A DNA stretch of 64,000 nt from Kutzneria buriramensis (GCF_003387475.1 NZ_QUNO01000007.1:186001-250000), one strand, 5' to 3'. Positions 53,917 to 62,911 are shown, counted from the first letter of the stretch. The notes: generated by a model from the letters alone, not told the origin. Numbers and translations: made by a program.

Positions 53917-55439
53917 TCGGCACCGTCCAGGGCCAGCACGGCCAGCGCGGGCCTGCGGGTACGCGTCGCGTAGGCGAGCGCCCCGACGGCGAGCGTCCCG
54001 ATCAGGAACAGTGGCGCGAACCACTGGAGGTAGAGGTGGCCGCCGGCCGGGTCGAACACTTCGACCCGTGGCCAGCCGAGGTTGATCGCCATCAGCGCGC
54101 CCCAGACGACCGCGAGGACGTTCACGACGACACCCCAGCGGCCCAGGCTGAACTCGTCGGCTCGGGCCGGCAGTCCACCGCGCAGGCGGCGCACCAGCAG
54201 CGGCAGCGTCACCATGAGGTACGCCAAGTACAGCAACATGATGCAGACGCTGGCGATCGTGGTGAACAGCGCCGGATTGCCGACGTTGACCAGCAGCAGC
54301 GCCGCCGCCAGCACTCCCACCAGGACCGAGGCACGGACCGGCGTGCCGGTGCGCGGGTTGACGGTCGCCAGGCCGGCGGAGAACGGCAGCACGCCGTCGC
54401 GCGACATGGAGAACACCATCCGGGTGGCGGCGGTCTGGATGGCCAGCGTGCATACGGCGATCGCGATCGCGACGTCCACCAGGAACACCCGCCCCAGCGT
54501 GTCGCCGAGCCTGCTGGTCAGCACGAAAGGCAGGCCACGGGCGGGATCGCCGAGGCTGCCGTCGGTCACGCTGCCAGCCGCCATCAGCGTGGCCAGCAAC
54601 ATCAGCGCGCCGCCCAGGCCGGACACCAGGACGGCCCGGACGATGGTGCGTGGTGTGGTGCGGCGCGGATCGCGGGTCTCCTCGGAGAGCTCACCCGCGC
54701 TGTCGAACCCGACCAGGACGTACGCGGCCATCAGGCCCGACACCGCGAACGACCAGAGGTAGCCGTGCCCGGCGGTGCCCTGGGTCTCCAGCACCACCGC
54801 GGGTCCACGCTCGGCGTGGGCGAACAGCGCGACGCACAGCAGGGCCACGCCGACCAGTTCGCACGTCACCCCGACGCTGTTGATCACGGACATCAGCCGC
54901 ACCCCGGTCGCCGTCACGGCCGTGGTGAGGCAGAGCAGGAGCACGCCGAGCACGACGGCGTTGGCGGCGCCGGTCGGGCTGGTCAGCGAGCTGTCGCCCG
55001 GCACCAGTTGGAATCCGGACCAGACCGGCGGCAGCACGACCTGGAGCGCGATCGCGGCGCCGGCCAGGGTCACCACCTGCGCGACCATCATCAGCCAGCC
55101 GGCGGTCCAGCCCCACAGCCGGCCGCCCAGCCGGGTGGCCCACTGGTAGATCGCGCCGGAGATCGGGTACCGCGCGGCCAGCTCGGCGAAGCACAGCGCG
55201 ACCAGCAACTGTCCGATCAGGACGATCGGCCACGTCCAGAAGAACGCCGGGCCGCCGAATCCGAAGCCGAAGAAGAACAGCTGGAACACCGTGGTGAGGA
55301 TGGAGACGAACGAGAAGCCGGCGGCGAACGAGCCGTAACTGCCGATCTTGCGCCGCAGCTGCTGGCCGTAGCCGAAGGTGGACAGGTCCCCCGAGTCGCT
55401 GGCGGAGTCGACCTCCGCCGCCATGGATCTGACGCTCAC
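53913..55439 (-). CDS. APC-superfamily permease, probable guanidine importer
   Basis: 508 residues from GTG 55439, ten bases after GGAGGC. About twelve membrane helices follow a soluble N-terminal arm (residues 1-35). Helix 1 region GSYGSFAAGFSFVSILTTVFQLF, PISGAIYQWATRLGG and GFDSAGELSEETRDPRRTTPRTI are APC amino-acid/choline transporter (ACT) family marks. It is the first gene behind a guanidine-I riboswitch and is translationally coupled to the UAAP genes, so guanidine or a guanidine-bearing compound is the best guess for the cargo. Confidence 0.88.
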   Translation of the reverse strand: MSVRSMAAEVDSASDSGDLSTFGYGQQLRRKIGSYGSFAAGFSFVSILTTVFQLFFFGFGFGGPAFFWTWPIVLIGQLLVALCFAELAARYPISGAIYQWATRLGGRLWGWTAGWLMMVAQVVTLAGAAIALQVVLPPVWSGFQLVPGDSSLTSPTGAANAVVLGVLLLCLTTAVTATGVRLMSVINSVGVTCELVGVALLCVALFAHAERGPAVVLETQGTAGHGYLWSFAVSGLMAAYVLVGFDSAGELSEETRDPRRTTPRTIVRAVLVSGLGGALMLLATLMAAGSVTDGSLGDPARGLPFVLTSRLGDTLGRVFLVDVAIAIAVCTLAIQTAATRMVFSMSRDGVLPFSAGLATVNPRTGTPVRASVLVGVLAAALLLVNVGNPALFTTIASVCIMLLYLAYLMVTLPLLVRRLRGGLPARADEFSLGRWGVVVNVLAVVWGALMAINLGWPRVEVFDPAGGHLYLQWFAPLFLIGTLAVGALAYATRTRRPALAVLALDGAE

Positions 55440-55461
55440 GACAGCCTCCGGATCGTGCGAG

Positions 55462-55485
55462 CCCGGACCACGAGCGCAGTCCGGG
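55462..55485 (-). promoter_or_regulatory. hairpin between riboswitch aptamer and start codon (possible expression platform)
   Basis: CCCGGAC and GTCCGGG (55462-55468 and 55479-55485) pair across a 10-base loop immediately after the aptamer. It is followed by the GGAGGC ribosome site. It could be the terminator or sequestering stem that the aptamer controls; there is no T-run, so control of translation is at least as likely. Confidence 0.45.
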
Positions 55486-55491
55486 GCCGAT

Positions 55492-55590
55492 GGCCTCCCG
55501 GGCTTTTCTCCCGCCGTGGAACGGTCCCGCTGCCGGCGGACCGCCTGCGTCTCTCGGACCAGACCCGCCTCGCGGCGGCGGAACCCTAGA
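55492..55590 (-). promoter_or_regulatory. guanidine-I (ykkC) riboswitch
   Basis: On the minus strand from ~55590 the RNA reads CTAGGGTTCCGCC, then TCTGGTCCGAGAGACGC, then ACGGCGGGAGAAAAGCCC and GGGAGGCC. These are the three conserved blocks of the guanidine-I aptamer in the right order and spacing. It ends about 50 bases before the permease GTG. Guanidine binding normally turns expression on. The genes behind it are those of the guanidine carboxylase pathway, which independently supports the call. Confidence 0.93.
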
Positions 55591-55810
55591 CGCGCCCCGC
55601 GCTGCCGCGGGTCGTGACCAGTGCACCCGTGGGCGGTGTCGGTGCCGGGTCGGCGTGGTGAACCCCGTGTATCGGGAGCGGTCGGTGCCCGGCCAACGGT
55701 GTCACGCCGTGTTCACACAAGCCACGGCGCCACGGGTTGCGCACGAACGGCGACTCCGGCCGGTTCGACTCTTGACGCCGGAGTTCTGACTTCGTAGACA
55801 TGACTGCGCA

Positions 55811-55990
55811 GTCAGGACCCTGACCTGCATCGATATCATCGAAATCCGCCGATATCCGGTCGAGAACGTCGGGACCGGGCGGTTCCTGACGATTGCCCAG
55901 GGCGTGCCGACCGACCTGGCCAAGGCGCTGTCCTGGAGCGAGATCGACACGCCGGACCAGTACTGGACGGTTCGTCGCATCGACGACTGA
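55811..55990 (+). CDS. possible small protein (59 aa) without a canonical start codon
   Basis: A frame ending at 55990 has strongly GC-biased third positions and reads RTLTCIDIIEIRRY, PVENVGTGRFLTIAQGVP, DLAKALSWSEIDTPDQYWTVRRIDD. It looks protein-coding, with balanced acidic, basic and aromatic residues, but no ATG, GTG or TTG occurs between the upstream stop and the GTG of GVP. A GTC at 55811 stands where a GTG start would fit. It may be a small gene disabled by one base change or one using a rare start. No family recognised. It faces the SpoIIE gene end to end. Confidence 0.4.
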   Translation, partial: VRTLTCIDIIEIRRYPVENVGTGRFLTIAQGVPTDLAKALSWSEIDTPDQYWTVRRIDD

Positions 55991-55999
55991 GCAGCTGGT

Positions 56000-58909
56000 T
56001 CACTCGCGCCGATCGTCGACCACGACCCGGGTGAGCCCGGTCAGGTCGAGCAGGCGCCGAGCCGGACCGTCCGAGGGCAGGCGGACATCGACCTCGCCAT
56101 GGCCTCGGGCGGTCCGCACGGCTTCCAACAGGAGACCGACGCCGACGCTGGCCAGCCAGCGGACGCAGCGGAAGTCGAGCACGATCGGACGGTCGCCGGC
56201 GAGTTCGTCGAGCAGGGTGCGGCGCACGGCGGCGACGCCGGCCAGGTCGAGCACGCCGGCGACCTCGACCCAGTGCCGCCCACCCGCGTCGTGGGACCGT
56301 ACGGCGGCGTCGGGTTCCCGTGCGTCGGGGTGTCGATCGACGGCGTCGGTCGGCGGCGGCACGGTCGAGGCCGGAGGCAGCCGGAACCGCACGACCGTGC
56401 CGGCCGAGCCGACGTCGATGTCCACCTCGTCCGCGAGCGCTTTGATGATCTGCACACCGCGGCCCCGAAACCCGGGATCGAGTGGCGGGGGTTGCCACAC
56501 GCCCTGGTCCGCGACGGTGATCCGGAGCCCGCCGTCGCGGTCGGCCGACAGCGTGACCTGCACCCGTCCCGGCCGGTCGGAAGTTCGGTATGCGTGTTCG
56601 ACGGCGTTGCCGGTGGCCTCGCCCAGGGCCAGTTGCAGGTCGTCGAGCTCGTCCCCGCCCAGCCCGATGCCGGCGGTCCACTCGGCGACCTGTCTTCGCA
56701 ACGCCGCGAGCTGATGGGGCTGCGCGGGCAGGTCCGTGTGCAGGGGCGCCGGCAGGATGCGAACCGCGACGAGTGCGATGTCGTCGCCGGCGCCGTCGTG
56801 ATGGCCGAGTTCGTTCAGCACTCGGTCGACCAGTGCTGGGAGGGGCAGCGCACGGCAGGGCGCGGCCACGGCGGCGAGCCGGTTCAGGCCCTCGTCCAGC
56901 AGCGCGTCACGACGTTCGACCAAGCCGTCGGTGTAGAGCAGGAGGGTCGCGCCGACCGGCAGGTTCGTGGTGACTTCGGGGCGGCTGCCGCTCGGCAACG
57001 TCAGCGCAGGGCCCAGCCCCTCGTCCAGGAAACCGGCGCCGTCGAGTCCGGCGAGCAGCATCGGCGGATGTCCGGCCCGGCTGTACACCAGCCGTCCCGT
57101 CGCCGGCTCCAGCCGCAGGCACGCCACGGTGGTGACCTCGGCGCCGGCCACCTGCGCGGCGAAGCGGTCCAGCAGGTCCAGTGCCCGCCCGGGTGAATGG
57201 CCGGCGAGCAGCAGGCTCGCCAGCGCGCTGCGCAGCTGTCCCATCACCGCCGCCGCGGCGGAGCCGTTGCCGACGACGTCGCCCACGGCCACCGCGACCT
57301 GGCCGTCCTCGAGCTCCAGGACGTCGAACCAGTCGCCGCCGGCCTGCGTTCCCTCCACCGCCGGCACGTACCGGACCGTCACCGCCAGCCGGTCCACCGT
57401 CGGCAGCCGGCCGGGCAACAAACTGCGTTGCAGGGTCTCCGCCGTCTCCCGCCGCACGTCAGCCAGCGCGGCGCGCTCGAACGCGGCCGCCGCCTGCGTG
57501 GCCAGGGCGGACAGGAACGCGCGTTCCTCCTCCTCGAACAGCCGCCGCTCGGTGAAACTCGCCGACAGCGCGCCCACCACGCGGCCGGCCACCGCCAGCG
57601 GCAGCGACACCGTCGCCTCGGTGTCGGGACGCAGCGAGTCCACGGAGTCGGGATAGCGCCGCGCCCATTCGTCCCGGCCGGCCAGCCAGACCGGCCGGCC
57701 GGTGTTCGCCGCCTCCGCGAACGGGAAGGCCGCGTCCGGTCTGACCCTGGCGAACCGGTCGACCCGTTCGACACCCTTGCTGTACACCAGATGCAGCCAC
57801 CCGTCCGAGCCGAGCCGGCACACACCCACCGCCGACGCGCCCAGCGCCCGTGCCGTCCCGTCGGCCAGCACCTCGGCCGCCTCGGCGACGGTGCCGGCCG
57901 CGGCCAGCGCCACCGTGATCTCGTGCAGGTGGCGCTGGCGCTGCGCCAGACGCTCCGCGGACACCATCGTCGCGATCCGCTGGCCGAGATCGCGGGCCAG
58001 CGCCAGCTCATCGTCCTCGTAGTGGCGGTCGTCGCCGGTGGTCACCAAGGTCAGCAGGCCGACGAGCTGGCCGGCGGCGACCAGCGGAGCCACCAGCACG
58101 CTGCGCGTGCCCAACGCCGTCACGGCGGCGTGGCGCGCCGGATCGCCGGCGGTGGCGTCTTCCACCAGGTCGTCGGTGATCTCCGGCAACACGAACGGCT
58201 CCCCGGTCCGGTAGACCTCCTCCAGGCGGGGCGGCGCGGCGATCGCGCCCAGGTCCAGGACCTGTTGTGCGACGTCCGCGGGCGCCACGGCGACCGGTCG
58301 GTAGCGCCCGTCGGTGCCTCGCAGCCACACGTTCGCCCGGTCGCAGATCTCCGACACGGCGAGCTCGGCGACGGCCGTCAGGCGCTGCTCGACCGTGCCG
58401 GGTTCGGACAACGCCCGGCCGGCCGCGGCCAGGAGCGCCGAGGCTCGCTGCTGGCGGCGCTGCTCACTGACGTCGATCAGCACGGAGTGCATCGCCGGGC
58501 CTTCGCCGTCCCGGGTCACGTGCACGAGATGGCGCAGCCACACCCATCGGCCGCTCTCGGCGCGCACCCGGTAGGTCAGGGTCAGGTCGCCCCGCGCCTC
58601 GGTGACCACCCGGACGGCCTCGTCCCGGTCCTGGGGGTGCAGGATCCGCTGCCACAGGCCGTCCTCCGCCAGCCACTGGGCGACCGGGTAGCCGAGCAGG
58701 TCCTCCGTGCGCTGGTTGACGAGGCGGAACCGCAGCGTCGTCGGGTCCTGTTCCCACACGATCGCGTTGAGTCCGGCCAGCAGCGCCCGGAGCTGAGCCG
58801 CACCGGCGGTGTTCGGCACCGCCCGCGGCTCCTGTTCCCCCGAAGCCGGGTCGCGGCCGATTTCCGCCCGCACGTCGTCGGCCTGGAACGGATCCACCGT
58901 CGCGCTCAC
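56000..58909 (-). CDS. multidomain PP2C (SpoIIE/RsbU) phosphatase with PAS, GAF, HATPase and STAS domains
   Basis: 969 residues from GTG 58909. In order: PAS (~40-155, ending VLIDVSEQRRQQ), GAF (~165-315), a second GAF (~325-480), SpoIIE phosphatase (~505-690; GGDWFDVLEL, GDVVGNGSAAAAVM, DDIALVAVRI give the metal-binding Asp residues), an RsbW-like HATPase (~700-805; ELDDLQLALGEATGNAVEHAYR, GRGVQIIKAL) and a C-terminal STAS (~840-965; RWLASVGVGLLLEA). Sensor, phosphatase, anti-sigma kinase and antagonist-like modules are thus in one chain. It probably adjusts a sigma factor partner-switch in response to a ligand or redox signal; no sigma gene adjoins it. Confidence 0.9.
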   Translation of the reverse strand: MSATVDPFQADDVRAEIGRDPASGEQEPRAVPNTAGAAQLRALLAGLNAIVWEQDPTTLRFRLVNQRTEDLLGYPVAQWLAEDGLWQRILHPQDRDEAVRVVTEARGDLTLTYRVRAESGRWVWLRHLVHVTRDGEGPAMHSVLIDVSEQRRQQRASALLAAAGRALSEPGTVEQRLTAVAELAVSEICDRANVWLRGTDGRYRPVAVAPADVAQQVLDLGAIAAPPRLEEVYRTGEPFVLPEITDDLVEDATAGDPARHAAVTALGTRSVLVAPLVAAGQLVGLLTLVTTGDDRHYEDDELALARDLGQRIATMVSAERLAQRQRHLHEITVALAAAGTVAEAAEVLADGTARALGASAVGVCRLGSDGWLHLVYSKGVERVDRFARVRPDAAFPFAEAANTGRPVWLAGRDEWARRYPDSVDSLRPDTEATVSLPLAVAGRVVGALSASFTERRLFEEEERAFLSALATQAAAAFERAALADVRRETAETLQRSLLPGRLPTVDRLAVTVRYVPAVEGTQAGGDWFDVLELEDGQVAVAVGDVVGNGSAAAAVMGQLRSALASLLLAGHSPGRALDLLDRFAAQVAGAEVTTVACLRLEPATGRLVYSRAGHPPMLLAGLDGAGFLDEGLGPALTLPSGSRPEVTTNLPVGATLLLYTDGLVERRDALLDEGLNRLAAVAAPCRALPLPALVDRVLNELGHHDGAGDDIALVAVRILPAPLHTDLPAQPHQLAALRRQVAEWTAGIGLGGDELDDLQLALGEATGNAVEHAYRTSDRPGRVQVTLSADRDGGLRITVADQGVWQPPPLDPGFRGRGVQIIKALADEVDIDVGSAGTVVRFRLPPASTVPPPTDAVDRHPDAREPDAAVRSHDAGGRHWVEVAGVLDLAGVAAVRRTLLDELAGDRPIVLDFRCVRWLASVGVGLLLEAVRTARGHGEVDVRLPSDGPARRLLDLTGLTRVVVDDRRE

Positions 58910-59271
58910 GCAAGCACGGTAGCCCGGAACCGTCCGTCTCGGCGCTTGCCATGCCCAGCGGCGCCCGCCCGCTCGCGACGGTCACCAGTTCCGGCTGCCG
59001 TTCGCCACCACCTCACCATGTGACGCACCGGGGGCATCGCGGCAAGATCCCGGTCGTCCCGCGCAATCTTCGGTCGAAACCGGAATTCGTGAAATTGTGA
59101 ATTCCGCGTGCCCGCGAATGTGTACCGGCGCGTGGGGCAGCTGAACCGGAGCATCGCGGCCGGTGGCTCGGTGGGCTCGGTTTCAACGGCACTGACATCG
59201 GCGCGGCCCCGGCGCCGACCGTGTTCTCCCTCGACGGCGTCGTTTGTTCGTCGGTGTCGCCCAAGCCTGAC
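58910..59271. other. intergenic region upstream of the SpoIIE gene
   Basis: About 360 bases with no supported gene. It holds the promoter region of the minus-strand SpoIIE gene and some AT-richer sequence around 59080-59110. Confidence 0.4.
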
Positions 59272-59298
59272 GGGGTCGCCGGCACTGCCGGCGACCCC
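59272..59298. terminator. strong terminator after the sedolisin gene
   Basis: GGGGTCGCCGGC at 59272-59283 pairs perfectly with GCCGGCGACCCC at 59287-59298 around a 3-base loop, 17 bases past the stop of the minus-strand protease gene. Confidence 0.75.
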
Positions 59299-59315
59299 TG
59301 ATCACGCGTCGGTTC

Positions 59316-60899
59316 TCAGCCCGCGAGTGCTGAATACAGGCCGGAGGCGATGGGCGTGCCCCAGCCGGTCACCTTGTCGTAGCCGGTGGCCGCACTGTAC
59401 GAGCCGTTGCTGCCGGACTTGATGTCGTGGAACACCTTGCTGTAGCTGGAGCCCTTGCCGATGCTGGCGAAGGTGGCGTCCAGGTTGCCCTGGTCGCCGC
59501 CGAGCTCGTTGTCGAGCAGGGCGGTGATGCCCGACCACACCGGTGCGGCGCAGCTGGTGCCGCCGTACTCGACCCAGCTGCCGGCCGAGTAGATCGCGTA
59601 CCCGGTGCTGGGGTTGGCGTCCGCGGACACGTCGGGCACGGTCCGGCCGGAGAACGACGTCGACACGCCGCCACCGCCGTCGGCCCAGGCCGTCTCCTTC
59701 GACCAGGCGCCGGCGCTGGTCTCGGTCAGCGTGGTGCCGCCGACACCCGACACGTCGGGGTCCGACGCCGGGTAGTCCACGGCGGTGGTGCCGTCACCGC
59801 AGTCGTCGGAGCCGCTGTCGCCGGACGCCGCGTAGAAGCTGATGCCCTCGGCGACGCCTTGGGCCAACGCGTCGTGGGTGCTCTGGATGGTGGCCGAGGA
59901 GCTGGCGGTCTCGCACTCGCCCCAGGAGATCGAGGTGACGCCGACCTTGTCGTCGGCGGCGATCTGGGCGGCCATGTCGATCTGGCCCTGGTCGCTGTTG
60001 GGCGCCTCGTACACGTAGGTCTTGGCCGCGGGGGCGACCGCCTGCACGATCTCGATGTCCAGCTCGACCTCGCCCTGGCCGTCGCCGGGGCTGGAGTTGT
60101 AGTTCGCGCCGTCCACCGACACGGTGCTCGGAGTCGGCGAGCCGAGCCCGTAGTTGCTGTCGTAGGTGGAGATGTTGCTGGTCTTGAAGCCGTCGAACTC
60201 CCACAGCGCCACGGATTCGCCGCTGCCGGTGCCCAGCCCGCTCACGCCGTAGCCACTCTTGATCTTGCTCGGGGTCAGCCCGGACGCCGCCTTTGACGTG
60301 GCGGCCGGCTGCTTCACGGCGTCGGCGTGCAGCACCGCGTGGTTGTCGAGGCCGGTGATCGCGGCGACCGAGCCGGCGATCGCGGCCGGCAGCGTCGGCT
60401 CGGTCGCGTTGGCGTAGAACTCGTGGCCGTGCTGGCGGTAGAGCCTCAGTTCGGTGTTGAACGCGTTGCCCACCTGGTCGGCGGTGCCGGTCGCGTCGAT
60501 CACCTGGCTGTCGGCCTGGTGCGGCGTGACCGACAATCCCCGCGAGGCCAGGAATGCCGACACGGAGTCGACCTCCTGTCGGGTCGGCCCGAACCGCGCG
60601 GTGAACTGCGCGGGAGTGAGGAAATGCCGGTATTCGGACGAATGGGGGTCGCCGACCGCGGCCACGAATTTGTCCAGTCCGGCCTGGTCGCGCAGTTTCA
60701 GTGAGACGGCGACCGACACCTTGTCGGTCGCGGCCGGCCGGCCGACGGCGACACTGGAGGCGACGGCCGGATTCACGGTGTGCGGGACGGCGACCAGCGG
60801 CGTCGTGGCCGCCGACGCCGTGGTCGCGGCGAGCATCGCACCGGCGATGACCGGCAGGGGGGCGATGCTGGCCGCTAATACGCGCAGGGATTTCTTCAC
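59316..60899 (-). CDS. secreted sedolisin (S53 serine-carboxyl peptidase) with pro-domain
   Basis: 527 residues from GTG 60899. A signal peptide ends at ATTASA (residue 30). A pro-kumamolisin activation domain spans ~45-190 (HFLTPAQFTARFGPTRQEV is its hallmark). The catalytic domain has Glu277 and Asp281 (GEVELDIE), oxyanion Asp361 (AASGDSGSDD) and Ser449 (YGGTSCAAP), the full sedolisin set. These are acid-active extracellular endopeptidases that self-activate. It is a stand-alone gene with its own terminator, unlike the divergent sedolisin at 33.5 kb that has extra C-terminal modules. Confidence 0.92.
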   Translation of the reverse strand: MKKSLRVLAASIAPLPVIAGAMLAATTASAATTPLVAVPHTVNPAVASSVAVGRPAATDKVSVAVSLKLRDQAGLDKFVAAVGDPHSSEYRHFLTPAQFTARFGPTRQEVDSVSAFLASRGLSVTPHQADSQVIDATGTADQVGNAFNTELRLYRQHGHEFYANATEPTLPAAIAGSVAAITGLDNHAVLHADAVKQPAATSKAASGLTPSKIKSGYGVSGLGTGSGESVALWEFDGFKTSNISTYDSNYGLGSPTPSTVSVDGANYNSSPGDGQGEVELDIEIVQAVAPAAKTYVYEAPNSDQGQIDMAAQIAADDKVGVTSISWGECETASSSATIQSTHDALAQGVAEGISFYAASGDSGSDDCGDGTTAVDYPASDPDVSGVGGTTLTETSAGAWSKETAWADGGGGVSTSFSGRTVPDVSADANPSTGYAIYSAGSWVEYGGTSCAAPVWSGITALLDNELGGDQGNLDATFASIGKGSSYSKVFHDIKSGSNGSYSAATGYDKVTGWGTPIASGLYSALAG

Positions 60900-61175
60900 G
60901 TCACACTCTCTCGCTCAGGGTGTGGGTTCTGTCGTGTTTGCGGAGAATCTTGGCCGTAGTGGGCGGCTCGCAAAAATTTATGGCGCGAATTCGGGCGCAG
61001 TCAACAGAACGTCCTTAACCCTGTGGCGGCCGTCAATAGTTACGGCCGCCCGGGACGGCGCAGCGCCGAAATACCTACGAACGTCCGTGGTTGTCGCGGA
61101 CCGCGACGGAGTACTCACGTGGGCGCGAGCGCCTCGGGTCGCTCGAACGTGATGTGGACGCCTGGGCCGGGATTC
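60900..61175. other. divergent promoter region between the sedolisin and epimerase genes
   Basis: No gene. An AT-rich patch (GCAAAAATTTATGG near 60970-60983) probably belongs to the protease promoter. Confidence 0.4.
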
Positions 61176-61279
61176 TTGACACCGGCGCGGGCCGTGCTTA
61201 GCTTGTCGCCGTTCGGGGTTCCGGATACCTCCTGTGAGTGCCCAGGGGTTGTCGGCGACCGTCGAGTGTTAGCGCTAAC
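61176..61279 (+). promoter_or_regulatory. promoter and LacI-type operator of the epimerase gene
   Basis: TTGACA at 61176-61181 and TAGCTT at 61199-61204 have a 17-base spacer, a near-consensus promoter. GTTAGCGCTAAC at 61268-61279 is a perfect 12-bp palindrome with the central CG of LacI-family sites, placed about 60 bases downstream of the start point as a roadblock operator and 24 bases before the ATG. Confidence 0.7.
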
Positions 61280-61303
61280 CAGGCCGGTACCGAGGGGAGC
61301 GTC

Positions 61304-62275
61304 ATGCGAGTCGTCGTCATCGGCGGGAGCGGGCACATCGGCACGTTCCTCGTGCCCCGGCTGGTGCGGGCCGGCCATGACGTGATCTGCGTCAGCCGGG
61401 GCGCCCGGGCCGCTTATGCCGACGCTCCCGAATGGCGGCAGGTGCGGCAGGTGGTCGCCGACCGGGAACGGGAGGACCGCGACGGGGTCTTCGGCGACCG
61501 TGTGGCGGGGCTCGGGCCGGACGTCGTCGTCGACCTGATCTGTTTCACCCTGGAATCCGCCACGGCGCTGGTCAAGAGTCTCCGCGGCGAGGTCGGGCAC
61601 CTGCTGCACTGCGGTTCCGTGTGGCGCTACGGCCCCAGCGACCGGCTGCCGATCTCCGAGACCACGGGCACCGCACCGGTCGGGGAGTACGGCATCCAGA
61701 AGGATCGGATCGCCCGGATGTTGAAGGAGGAGACCGCTTCCGGGGGCCTGGTGACGACGTCCCTGCATCCAGGGCACATCGTAGGCCCGGGGTGGCATCC
61801 GGTCGGTCCGCTGGGCAACCTGGACCCCGGCGTCTGGTTCACGCTGTCGGCCGGACAGCCGCTCGCGGTTCCGGGCAGCGGCGCCGAGATGATGCATCAC
61901 GTGCACGCCGATGACGTCGCCCAGGCTTTCGAGCGGGCGATCGAACACCGGGACGCGGCGGCGGGGGAGGACTTCAACGTCGTCGCCCCGACCGCGCTGA
62001 ACGTCCGTGGGTACGCGCACATCGCGGCCGGCTGGTTCGGGCAGACCGCGTCGCTGGAATCGGTGACGTGGCAGGAGTTCCGTGAGATCACGACCCCGGA
62101 GCACGCGGCGATGAGCTGGGACCATCTCTACCGCAGCCAGTGCTGCGCCATCGAGAAGGCCAGGACGCTGCTCGGCTACGCACCGCGCTACGAGCCGGAG
62201 GCCGCCGTGCTCGAGTCCGTCCACTGGCTGGTCGATCACGGTGAGCTCGACGTGGCCCGCTCGCTCGTGGTGTGA
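61304..62275 (+). CDS. NAD-dependent epimerase/dehydratase (extended SDR)
   Basis: 323 residues from ATG 61304, with GAGGGGAG eight bases upstream. The Rossmann motif is VVVIGGSGHIGTFLVPRL at residues 3-20 and the active-site pair is in the YGIQK motif (Y-x-x-x-K) near residue 133, after the serine of GSVWRYG. C-terminal HVHADDVAQAFERAIEH is typical of nucleotide-sugar or related epimerases. The LacI-type operator in front points to control by a sugar. Substrate not predictable. Confidence 0.85.
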   Translation: MRVVVIGGSGHIGTFLVPRLVRAGHDVICVSRGARAAYADAPEWRQVRQVVADREREDRDGVFGDRVAGLGPDVVVDLICFTLESATALVKSLRGEVGHLLHCGSVWRYGPSDRLPISETTGTAPVGEYGIQKDRIARMLKEETASGGLVTTSLHPGHIVGPGWHPVGPLGNLDPGVWFTLSAGQPLAVPGSGAEMMHHVHADDVAQAFERAIEHRDAAAGEDFNVVAPTALNVRGYAHIAAGWFGQTASLESVTWQEFREITTPEHAAMSWDHLYRSQCCAIEKARTLLGYAPRYEPEAAVLESVHWLVDHGELDVARSLVV

Positions 62276-62349
62276 CCCGACGGGAACCGGGCGGACGGAT
62301 GCCGCGGAACTCCCAGTCGCCGCCCTGTGCGGTGGACTCGCTCTCGGTG

Positions 62350-62645
62350 GCTGAGCACCGCAGTCCGTGCGGACCGGGGTCGGTCCGGTGACGATGTTGT
62401 TGGTCAACGTGCCAAGACCTTCGACCTCGACGGAGACGACGTCGCGGAGTTGGCTGGTGTGCCGGACAGCAGGACGTCGCCGGGGAACAACGTGATGGTG
62501 CGGGCGATGTCCGCGACGACGTAGTGCATGCCCCATTCCATCTCGTTGGTGCTGCTGTCCTGGCGGACCTCGCCCTTGACGGCGGTGCGGATCGCCTCGC
62601 CACGGTAGTCCCGGTCATCGACCAGAGTAGCCGGGCAGAACATTT
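62350..62645 (-). pseudogene. decayed fumarylacetoacetate hydrolase-family gene
   Basis: Leftwards from ~62645 one frame contains VKGEVRQDSSTNEMEWGMHYVVADIARTITLFPGDVLLSGTPA, the C-terminal catalytic region of FAH enzymes. It breaks after GTPA, and the expected ending DVVSVEVEGLGTLTNNIV appears in another frame (62443 to ~62375), with the ~12 residues between them missing. The N-terminal two thirds are absent. This is a relic. Confidence 0.65.
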
Positions 62646-62767
62646 GGGCCCCAACGAGATGTCGGCGAAGATGGCGGGTCAACCGGTTCGCCCCTTGTGA
62701 AGTAGTGGTTCCCGTCTTATCGTTCGGTACCAAACGAAAGCCTTCGGGGGAGTGCTGGTGAGCGCTG

Positions 62768-62900
62768 ACGTGCTGGCTCGATCTCGGCGGTGCGCAGCAG
62801 TGCCGCGCCCATGGCATCGACCCCGGCGACCTCCTCGCGCGTACCCGCGACGAGGGAGCACGCGCGCTGGTGGACGCCTTCCTCGACAAGATCGCCTGAG
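62768..62900 (+). pseudogene. possible 3' remnant of an unidentified gene
   Basis: The frame ending in TGA at 62898-62900 reads CRAHGIDPGDLLARTRDE then GARALVDAFLDKIA with coding-like composition, but it has a stop 40 codons upstream and no start. It resembles the tail of a larger enzyme whose body is gone. It lies 11 bases before the aldehyde dehydrogenase ATG. Confidence 0.3.
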
Positions 62901-62911
62901 GAGTTCCGGCA

